From: a virus
Direction: 5' to 3' (one strand)
Virus record (IMG/VR): IMGVR_UViG_3300035188_000437
Location: 1-37,705 of that record
Length of the DNA: 37,705 nucleotides
Position numbers and translations under genes: made by a program. The notes below the pieces were generated by a model. It was given only the letters and a program-made list of their open reading frames with translations. It was not told the origin of the DNA and did no database searches. Positions 23,557 to 29,830 of this stretch are shown here, piece by piece. Positions within the stretch are counted from its first letter, which is position 1. Each line of letters begins with the position of its first letter.

Positions 23557-24651
23557 ATGTCACACAGCAACATCGTCGGCGGTTCGACCGCTAAGCGCTT
23601 GATTAACTGCCCCGGTTCGCGGGCGCTTGTTAACACAGTCCCTGAAAAGCCAAGCTCTAAATATGCCGAAGAAGGCTCGCGTCTGCATGACGCCATGCAC
23701 ATGATCTTGTCGCATGGCGGCAGCGTTGAAGATTATCCTGACAATGAGAAGCTAATCCTAGCGCTTGACTCATTGAACGAGATCGACCCTAATGCGGAGC
23801 TTGAGTTTGCCACGGAGGTGAATGTCCATTTTAACGACTTTCTTGCCGGAGTTTACGGTTCTTGCGATCTCGCTGGCCGTATTCGCAATCGTGCGATAGT
23901 CCTCGACTGGAAGTTCGGGGATGGCGTTGCGGTAGACGCCGAAGAAAATGAACAGCTTATGTTCTACGCCGCCGCCGGTATGCGAACGGAAGCGCTGCGC
24001 TGGGTATTTGAAGGCGTTGATGAGATCGAACTCATCATCGTGCAGCCGCCGTATGTAAAGCGTTGGCTTACAACCCCCGGTCGCATCAAGGCGTTCGAGC
24101 GCACGCTGTATGATGCTGTGCAGGCGTCATTTAAGCCTAACGCGCCATATGCTGCTGGAGATCATTGTCGTTGGTGCGCAGCTAAACCTGTCTGCCCTCT
24201 GCTTACAGGTCAGCTTGAGCGCGCTGTTGCGACCAAAGTTAAAGCTATTGACGTGGAGAAAGTCGGTAATGCTCTGGCGTTTGCGATCCTTGCGGAAGAA
24301 TGGGCTAAAAGCGTCCGTGAATTGGCCCAGACGATGCTGGAAAACAACGCACCTGTGCCGGGATGGAAGCTCGTCCCCAAGCGCGCCACTCGTCAATGGG
24401 TTGATGCTGAAGGAGCGCGAGAAGCTCTTGAGCAAATGGGACTGGATAATTCGGAATTAATCGAGACGACGTTGCGCTCGCCAGCGCAGATTGAGAAGGT
24501 AGCTAAGAAACATGGACTAGCTATACCAAAAGATCTGGTCGTCGCGGTTTCAACAGGTAACACCATCGCGCCGGAGAGCGATCCCCGACCGGCGGTGCTT
24601 ACGATAGGCAAGGACATTCGTTCTGCCTTCTCTAAACTTGAGGTCAAGTAA
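23557..24651 (+). CDS. DUF2800 RecB-like nuclease
   Basis: 364 residues from ATG 23557, chosen because GAAAGGT lies six bases upstream and DUF2800 proteins open with GGSTAKRLINCPGS-like sequence. EEGSRLHDAMH (about 35-45), then LEFATEVNVHFNDFLAGVYG, SCDLAGRIRNRAIVLDWKFG give the RecB-type nuclease order: H, a D in GSCDL, and D-x-K in LDWKFG. Near residue 205, HCRWCAAKPVCPLL supplies a Cys cluster that fits an Fe-S or zinc site. Phage members sit in replication/recombination operons. It is directly coupled to the next gene (TAATG). Confidence 0.85.
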   Translation: MSHSNIVGGSTAKRLINCPGSRALVNTVPEKPSSKYAEEGSRLHDAMHMILSHGGSVEDYPDNEKLILALDSLNEIDPNAELEFATEVNVHFNDFLAGVYGSCDLAGRIRNRAIVLDWKFGDGVAVDAEENEQLMFYAAAGMRTEALRWVFEGVDEIELIIVQPPYVKRWLTTPGRIKAFERTLYDAVQASFKPNAPYAAGDHCRWCAAKPVCPLLTGQLERAVATKVKAIDVEKVGNALAFAILAEEWAKSVRELAQTMLENNAPVPGWKLVPKRATRQWVDAEGAREALEQMGLDNSELIETTLRSPAQIEKVAKKHGLAIPKDLVVAVSTGNTIAPESDPRPAVLTIGKDIRSAFSKLEVK

Positions 24652-25277
24652 TGTCTAATATTGTGAAGTTCGGCAACGCCAATCTCCCCACCGCTGCGTC
24701 TCTGGCTGAGTCGCTGCGTAAACTCGATACTGAGGCTTCAGTTGGTTCGGTCATCCTGAAAATGGATAAGACCGGCCATTGGGTTTACGGTGCGGATCAG
24801 ACTGAGATCGACAAAGATGGACGCTGGGCGGTCAATCCGTTCTCGTTCGTTCACGGTTTCATTGCGTGGGGCGAAGGCGAAGTGCTTGGCGAGAAGATGG
24901 TGTCCATCACGGAGCCGCTTCCCGAACTGGACGTGGCACCGCCTGGCGCTAAGCGTGGTTGGGAGCCGCAGGTTGGCATGAGCGTCAAGTGCCTTGATGG
25001 TGAGGATGCTGGCACGGAAGCGCGCTATACGGTCACGTCCGTTGGCGGTAAGCGCGCTATGCACCAGCTTGCCATGAAGGTTGCCGATCAGGTCGAGAAG
25101 AATCAGGACGCGCCAGTGGCCGTCGTGAAACTCGGCTCGGAATATTATCAGCACAAATCCTACGGTCGCGTCTACACCCCGGTGTTTGATGTGATCGACT
25201 GGATCTCGCTCGACGGTGCGCCGGCTGAATCGGTCGATGGCTCCGCTGGTGACACTGGCCGTCGTCGTCGCGGCTGA
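24651..25277 (+). CDS. Probable DNA-binding partner of DUF2800 gene
   Basis: 208 residues. I recognise no named domain. MSNIVKFGNANLPTAASLAE opens it, followed by a beta-rich body (GSVILKMDKTGHWVYGADQT, NPFSFVHGFIAWGEGEVLGE, YTVTSVGGKRAMHQLAMKVA) and an acidic/basic tail ending GRRRRG. In many phages a DUF2800 gene is followed by a DUF2815-type single-strand DNA-binding protein; this gene holds that place and may be a functional analogue, by context only. Its coding end carries three consecutive in-frame stops and a terminator. Confidence 0.65.
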   Translation: MSNIVKFGNANLPTAASLAESLRKLDTEASVGSVILKMDKTGHWVYGADQTEIDKDGRWAVNPFSFVHGFIAWGEGEVLGEKMVSITEPLPELDVAPPGAKRGWEPQVGMSVKCLDGEDAGTEARYTVTSVGGKRAMHQLAMKVADQVEKNQDAPVAVVKLGSEYYQHKSYGRVYTPVFDVIDWISLDGAPAESVDGSAGDTGRRRRG

Positions 25278-25285
25278 TAATAGGA

Positions 25286-25318
25286 GGGCGGCGTAGGGGA
25301 GCTGCGCCGCCCTTTTTT
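25286..25318 (+). terminator. Strong Rho-independent terminator
   Basis: GGGCGGCG (25286-25293) pairs perfectly with CGCCGCCC (25305-25312) around an 11-base loop, followed by TTTTTT. It lies nine bases after the TGA of the DUF2800 partner, which is itself followed by in-frame TAA and TAG. It separates that two-gene unit from the rest of the replication block, allowing different expression levels. Confidence 0.9.
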
Positions 25319-25332
25319 ATGAGGGGCTTAAA

Positions 25333-25515
25333 ATGTCTAAATGGCGAAAAGCTAAGACGACAAAATCATGGGACCGCATCGGTCGCCCAAAATTAGGCGT
25401 CGATAAGAGCGAACTAATCAAGAAAATGAAAGAAATAGCGGAGCGAAAGAATGGCGTATCTGTTCCCGTATGCGGGCTACGACGGCCCGAAACGCAAACC
25501 ACCATCGCAGACTGA
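25333..25515 (+). CDS. 60-residue basic protein, unknown
   Basis: Starts 15 bases after the terminator with GAGGGG before the ATG. MSKWRKAKTTKSWDRIGRPK then LGVDKSELIKKMKEIAERKN is a strongly basic helical stretch; the last 20 residues overlap the next gene in another frame and look unconstrained. No family is recognised. A small DNA- or RNA-binding role would fit the charge, as inference. The good ribosome site and tight spacing to the next gene support it. Confidence 0.55.
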   Translation: MSKWRKAKTTKSWDRIGRPKLGVDKSELIKKMKEIAERKNGVSVPVCGLRRPETQTTIAD

Positions 25516-26137
25516 CGCAGCGCGTAAGCATCGGCTTCGCGTGGCGACGCGGGCGTTGCGTATGCTGGAGTCTGAGCCTGAACTGACCCCACAGCAGCGC
25601 ATGGCGCTAGAAGCAGCGGTCAATGCTGAATACACACCGACTAGCGGGATGCCGACGACATACCGGATGATCTTAGGCGAAGTCGCACGCAAGCATAAGG
25701 TGCCTTACAAATCGATCCTTGGCGTATCTCGACTGGCGCACATAACGCAGGCGCGGCGCGAATTTATATTCCGCTGCATGGAAGAGATCCCGAATGCGTC
25801 ATACGCTGGCGTTGGTCGTTACGTTAAGCGCGATCATACGACGGTGCTTTACGCGCACAAAAAAGGTCTGGCCGACCCGTCGTCGCTGGAGCCTTTGGAG
25901 CGTAAGATCGTCGTATATAATACTAAATCGGATAACGGATTTTCTTTCTTCGAGTCTGAAGTAATCCGGCTAATAAAAGAAGGTCTTAACCATGTGCAGG
26001 TAGCAAACCAGCTAGGCAAGACACCTCACCAAGTCACGTCAGCGCTCTGCGAGATCCGCCGCAAAGCGGTGAAAATGGAATGCACGGACATACCACCGGA
26101 CTTTGGCCGCGTGATGAAAAGGATAAGACATGACTGA
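25451..26137 (+). CDS. DnaA domain IV-like protein with C-terminal HTH
   Basis: 228 residues. Residues 71-140 follow the DnaA C-terminal domain: an opening helix YRMILGEVARKHKVPYKSIL, then ARREFIFRCMEEIP, ASYAGVGRYVKRDHTTVLYA. RDHTTV (128-133) is the DnaA signature that reads the DnaA box. There is no AAA+ ATPase. A second helix-turn-helix occupies about 168-205 (EVIRLIKEGLNHVQVANQLG then KTPHQVTSALCEIRRKA), of the GcrA/sigma-region-4 kind. It may bind the origin or act as a transcription regulator. It overlaps the next gene by eight bases. It is one of two DnaA-IV proteins in this genome. Confidence 0.82.
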   Translation: MAYLFPYAGYDGPKRKPPSQTDAARKHRLRVATRALRMLESEPELTPQQRMALEAAVNAEYTPTSGMPTTYRMILGEVARKHKVPYKSILGVSRLAHITQARREFIFRCMEEIPNASYAGVGRYVKRDHTTVLYAHKKGLADPSSLEPLERKIVVYNTKSDNGFSFFESEVIRLIKEGLNHVQVANQLGKTPHQVTSALCEIRRKAVKMECTDIPPDFGRVMKRIRHD

Positions 26138-26519
26138 CTACACCGACCTAATCGCACGGCTGCGCTTTTTTGATACGCAAGTTGCGAACTCATGCGCCGA
26201 CGCCATCACCGACCTAGAGGCCGAACTACAGGTCTCGCTGCATGTGAACGACCAGCTACGGGCACGGGTTGCGGAACTGGAAGCCGAGATAGAACACCTA
26301 GAACAAAACTTCACCGAATGGCTAAAAGAATATCGGAAAGCCGCCGACGCGATTGAGGAACTTATGGCGGCGCTGAAACCGTTTGACGAAATGCTACAGC
26401 GTGACTTTTCCATCATGGCTGACGACAAGCGTTACGCTGATGACTTTACGTCAACTGTGTTGATGCGTCTTGGCGACCTCCGCGCCGCCCGCGCCGCTTA
26501 TCTGGGAGAGAAGGAATGA
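26130..26519 (+). CDS. Coiled-coil protein, unknown
   Basis: 129 residues. After MTDYTDLIARLRFFDTQVAN, which resembles the opening of Lar-type and other small phage proteins, residues 28-60 form a clear coiled coil (DLEAELQVSLHVNDQLRARV then AELEAEIEHLEQNF). The rest is helical and acidic. No catalytic motif. It overlaps both neighbours by a few bases, so it belongs to the small-gene chain between the DnaA-like protein and the polymerase. Confidence 0.68.
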   Translation: MTDYTDLIARLRFFDTQVANSCADAITDLEAELQVSLHVNDQLRARVAELEAEIEHLEQNFTEWLKEYRKAADAIEELMAALKPFDEMLQRDFSIMADDKRYADDFTSTVLMRLGDLRAARAAYLGEKE

Positions 26520-26686
26520 TTGAAGATTTGTCGCTGTATCTTTTCTTTTACGGCTTTGGCCTAGCATCGGGAGTGTTTGTGTCATGGTTAGAATCCTACT
26601 CACAGTCACGCTACTGGCATCACCAGCAGCAGCTCAAGAGATCTCAGTCTGGGGTGGGCCGAACGGGCCAGTCGCAACAGAACTAA
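26516..26686 (+). CDS. Small single-span membrane protein
   Basis: 56 residues. ATG overlaps the preceding TGA (ATGATTGA), with GGAGAGAAGGA directly upstream as ribosome site. Residues 5-24 (LSLYLFFYGFGLASGVFVSW) form one membrane segment, followed by a polar tail rich in Gln, Ser and Arg. The 3' 103 bases also encode the start of a secreted protein in another frame, so two exported or membrane products come from the same DNA. Its role is unknown. Confidence 0.6.
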   Translation: MIEDLSLYLFFYGFGLASGVFVSWLESYSQSRYWHHQQQLKRSQSGVGRTGQSQQN

Positions 26687-26820
26687 GCTATCCTAACGAG
26701 AACTTCTACTACACGCCGCAGGGCATGATCTCAGCGCCGAAGGTCGGCAACATGACGATCTACAACGGCCCGAACGGTGAATATCTTGGCTACCACTATG
26801 GGGAAAGCAACAATGAATAA
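26584..26820 (+). CDS. Small secreted/periplasmic protein
   Basis: 78 residues. MVRILLTVTLLASPAAA is a textbook Sec signal peptide, with cleavage likely after Ala17 (AAA|QE). The mature 61 residues are beta-rich and carry a repeated phrase: GGPNGPVATELSYPNEN and YNGPNGEYLGYHYG. There is no cysteine, so it is not a lipoprotein. Phages often encode such small GPNG-repeat exported proteins, function unknown. Periplasmic location suggests an effect on the envelope, for example superinfection exclusion; that is a guess. The start lies inside the membrane-protein gene. Confidence 0.7.
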   Translation: MVRILLTVTLLASPAAAQEISVWGGPNGPVATELSYPNENFYYTPQGMISAPKVGNMTIYNGPNGEYLGYHYGESNNE

Positions 26821-26974
26821 GAAGATCATTCAAATAGCGGCGATAAGCGACGAAACCGTAGAGACACTTTACGCGCTGTGCGAAGACGGCAGCGTTTACT
26901 CCATGTATCTTAACGCCGATGATGGCTTAAGATTTTGGGTGCGCATACCGGAAATTAGCGGAGACGAACAATGA
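26813..26974 (+). CDS. 53-residue hypothetical protein
   Basis: MNKKIIQIAAISDETVETLY, then ALCEDGSVYSMYLNADDGLR form a beta-meander of the type often seen in tiny phage proteins (IxQIAxxxxxxxxxLYALCDDGxxW). ATG 26813 overlaps the previous stop and has GGGGAAAG nine bases upstream; this is preferred to a longer reading from 26777. No function is known. It overlaps the next ATG by four bases. Confidence 0.68.
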   Translation: MNKKIIQIAAISDETVETLYALCEDGSVYSMYLNADDGLRFWVRIPEISGDEQ

Positions 26975-27225
26975 CTGATAAACTTATAGACCCGTCCGCA
27001 GCGTCGGCGGCTATTCTTAACACATGTAACGAATACATGGTTAAGAATAAATCCATTATAGCTCAGCAGGAAATAATTTGGGGGCTTGTAGATAATCTAA
27101 GCGTCGTCATAGCCGTATCTCAGCCGCCACTTTGGGTTATGAAGGACATTCTATCGGCTATTTCTAACGCGCATGAACGCGACGTTAGCGGCTATAACGT
27201 AGTAGACCCGCGCGGGCTGCAATGA
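26971..27225 (+). CDS. 84-residue hypothetical protein
   Basis: Unrecognised. It is mainly helical (SAASAAILNTCNEYMVKNKS, QQEIIWGLVDNLSVVIAVSQ) with no signal peptide; the Val/Ile-rich stretch near residue 45-52 is too short to be a clear membrane span. ATGA overlaps at both ends link it to the small protein before it and to DNA polymerase after it, so it is surely translated with the polymerase, and might be a cofactor. No motif supports more. Confidence 0.6.
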   Translation: MTDKLIDPSAASAAILNTCNEYMVKNKSIIAQQEIIWGLVDNLSVVIAVSQPPLWVMKDILSAISNAHERDVSGYNVVDPRGLQ

Positions 27226-29108
27226 TCTGGCTAGATTTCGAGACAAGATCAGAATGCGATCTAAAAACAGCGGGAGTGTATAACTATGCACGACATCCAT
27301 CCACGCAAGTTATCTGTATGTCCTACGCCTATGGCGACGATCCCGTTCGGACATGGCGCATGGGCGAGCCTTTCCCAGAGATTAAAGGACAGATACGAGC
27401 CCACAACGCCGCCTTTGAGCGGCTCATCTTCTGGCATGTGCTTGGCGTGCCCATACCACTCGAACAGTTCTACTGCACCGCAGCACAAGCCAGAGCCAAC
27501 TGCGCGCCAGGAAGCCTGGAAGATGTCGGTCGCTTCGCTGGAACTGAAATGCGCAAAGATCATCGCGGCAATGCTTTGGTCCGTGCTTGCTGTATTCCTC
27601 CTTACCGTGACGATCTCATACCTGAGCTTATCGAATACTGCGAACAAGATGTCAGGACCATGCGCGCTGTCAGCAAAGCCATGCGTGATCTCACCGATGA
27701 AGAACTAGAGGACTATCATGCTAACGAGCGCATCAATGATCGTGGCGTTCTTGTCGATCAGCGTCTATGCCGCGCGGCGGTCAAATATGCGGCTGATGAA
27801 CTTCAAGAGATCGAAGCTACGGTTAAGACCGTCACGAACGGTGAGATTCAGACTGTCAGAAGCCCTCGAATGCGAGAATGGGTCTTCGAACGTGTTGGAT
27901 CAGAAGCGCGTAAACTTATGGAACGTGCCGATAAAGTCTCAATCGACAAGTCAGTTCGGGCCAACCTACTGGCCATAGACGATCCAGAGGAGGTGCCTCC
28001 CGATGTCAGAGAAGTCATACAATGCGCCGATGACCTATGGGCGTCTTCTGTTGCTAAGTTTAATCGCCTTGATAACCTTGCTTGTGCTGATGGTCGTGTT
28101 CGAGGCGCTTTTGTCTTTGCCGGCGGATCAGCCACGGGACGCGCTTCCTCGTATGGTGCGCAAGTCCACAACTTCACACGTAAGTGCGCCGATGACCCGG
28201 AAGCCGTGCGACATGCAATGGTTCGGGGTCATGCAATCGTGCCTAATTACGGACGAAGAGTCACGGACGTTTTGCGAGGTATGCTTCGGCCAGCCCTGAT
28301 CCCTGCGCCCGGCAAGCAGTTCGTCGTCGCGGATTGGTCGGCCATCGAAGGCCGCGTTAATCCGTGGTTGTCCGGTCGCGGTGAGGATAAGTTACAAGCG
28401 TTCCGCGATCATCTTGATCCTTACATTGTAAACGCTGCTGCGACGTTTCACGTCAAATATGAACAGGTTGACAAGTCGCAGAGACAAGTCGGTAAAGTTC
28501 AAGAACTTGCGTGCGGATTCGGCGGCGGCGTTGGCGCGTTTGCGGCGATGGGTCGCGCTTATGGCCTGCATTTGCCGGAGCCTGAAGCGAAGCGTATGGT
28601 CGACGCCTGGCGTCAAGCTAACCCGTGGTCAGTGCCGTTCTGGTCTGATCTTGAAGTTGCTTACATTCGTGCGCTGCGCAATCTAGGTAAAATATTTGAG
28701 GCTGGTCGTGTAAAATACTTGGCCGACAAACAGCACCTTTGGTATGCTCTGCCTTCTGGCCGGGTGCTTTGTTACCCGAACGCCCGGTTTGAAGAAGATG
28801 GTTCGATCACCTATTCAAAGGCGTCTTGGAAGCCTGCGGCGGATGCTAAAGAGTGGCCTCGGGGTCGGCTCTGGAGAGGGCTGGCTTGCGAGAACGTCAC
28901 ACAAGCGACCGCCCATGATCTTCTACGTGAGGCTCTGCGCCGTCTGCCTGACGTTGTGTTGCATGTTCACGATGAAATTGTTCTGGAGTCTGATCGGCCC
29001 GAAGAGGCGAAGGCGCTCCTTGAAGAAGTAATGACGACGCCGCCTGCATGGGCGGAAGGTCTGCCGTTAGAAGTAGAAGCCACCATTATGGAAAGATACG
29101 GCAAATGA
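27222..29108 (+). CDS. DNA polymerase, family A with 3'-5' exonuclease
   Basis: 628 residues. The N-terminal proofreading domain starts at once with DFETRS (Asp5, Glu7), a later exonuclease segment RAHNAAFERLIF and a third around residue 145. The polymerase domain has motif A ADWSAIEGRV (Asp371), motif B RQVGKVQELACGFGGG (Arg421, Lys425) and motif C VHDEIVLE (His583, Asp584, Glu585). All key residues are present. It is compact, lacking a 5'-3' exonuclease, as is common in phages. It replicates the phage genome together with the primase-helicase two genes downstream. Stop and next ATG overlap. Confidence 0.94.
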   Translation: MIWLDFETRSECDLKTAGVYNYARHPSTQVICMSYAYGDDPVRTWRMGEPFPEIKGQIRAHNAAFERLIFWHVLGVPIPLEQFYCTAAQARANCAPGSLEDVGRFAGTEMRKDHRGNALVRACCIPPYRDDLIPELIEYCEQDVRTMRAVSKAMRDLTDEELEDYHANERINDRGVLVDQRLCRAAVKYAADELQEIEATVKTVTNGEIQTVRSPRMREWVFERVGSEARKLMERADKVSIDKSVRANLLAIDDPEEVPPDVREVIQCADDLWASSVAKFNRLDNLACADGRVRGAFVFAGGSATGRASSYGAQVHNFTRKCADDPEAVRHAMVRGHAIVPNYGRRVTDVLRGMLRPALIPAPGKQFVVADWSAIEGRVNPWLSGRGEDKLQAFRDHLDPYIVNAAATFHVKYEQVDKSQRQVGKVQELACGFGGGVGAFAAMGRAYGLHLPEPEAKRMVDAWRQANPWSVPFWSDLEVAYIRALRNLGKIFEAGRVKYLADKQHLWYALPSGRVLCYPNARFEEDGSITYSKASWKPAADAKEWPRGRLWRGLACENVTQATAHDLLREALRRLPDVVLHVHDEIVLESDRPEEAKALLEEVMTTPPAWAEGLPLEVEATIMERYGK

Positions 29109-29830
29109 TTGCGGTTTGGTTTTCTTGCGGAGCCGCCAGCGCAGTTGCCGCAAAGCTAACGCTAGAGAGATATTCTGACGTTCGGGTTATTAACAACCCG
29201 GTCGTCGAAGAGGACGAAGACAATGAGCGCTTCTTGCGCGACGTTGAGTCATGGCTTGGCGTCAAGATCGAACGCGCCGTCAATAGCAAATACCCGTCCT
29301 GTTCGGCGCGCGATATATGGCAGAAGCGCGGGTTTATGTCTGGCCCGACTGGGGCCGTCTGCACGGTCGAGCTAAAGAAACGCGCCCGTCAGGAATGGGA
29401 ACGCGACAATAAAGCCGACTGGCATGTGCTGGGTTTTACGGTCGACGAGCGCCATCGGTTTGATCGTTTCGTCCTGTCGGAACGTGACAACGTGCTGCCG
29501 GTGCTGATCGACGCTGGCCTGACAAAACAGGATTGCCTCAACATGATCTTGGCCGCTGGCATTCAGCCGCCGCGCATCTATAGCAAAGGCTTTCCTAACG
29601 CCAACTGTATCGGCTGCGTTAAAGCTACGTCACCGACTTATTGGTCTTTAGTGCGTAAAGAATATCCTGACGTTTACGCTGACCGGGCAGCGCAATCGCG
29701 CAGTCTAGGTGTGCGGTTAGTGCGATATAAGAACAAACGAATGTTTCTCGACGAGTTACCGGAAGGCGCGACAGGCCGACCGTTAAAAAACATGCAGATC
29801 GACTGCGGAATATTTTGCGAGGAAAGATGA
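29105..29830 (+). CDS. PAPS-reductase-like (PP-loop) protein
   Basis: 241 residues from ATG 29105, which overlaps the polymerase stop as ATGA. VWFSCGAASAVAAKL (4-18) is the altered PP-loop found in phage members; the usual SGGKDS is absent. Asp/Glu-rich VVEEDEDNERF near 33-43 follows. Cysteines at 66, 86, 168, 171, 234 and 238 (NANCIGC, IDCGIFCEE) could hold a metal or Fe-S centre. Family members use ATP or PAPS to move sulfur or adenylate; the phage substrate is unknown. Lying between polymerase and primase suggests nucleic-acid modification or nucleotide metabolism over sulfate assimilation, as inference. Confidence 0.8.
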   Translation: MIAVWFSCGAASAVAAKLTLERYSDVRVINNPVVEEDEDNERFLRDVESWLGVKIERAVNSKYPSCSARDIWQKRGFMSGPTGAVCTVELKKRARQEWERDNKADWHVLGFTVDERHRFDRFVLSERDNVLPVLIDAGLTKQDCLNMILAAGIQPPRIYSKGFPNANCIGCVKATSPTYWSLVRKEYPDVYADRAAQSRSLGVRLVRYKNKRMFLDELPEGATGRPLKNMQIDCGIFCEER

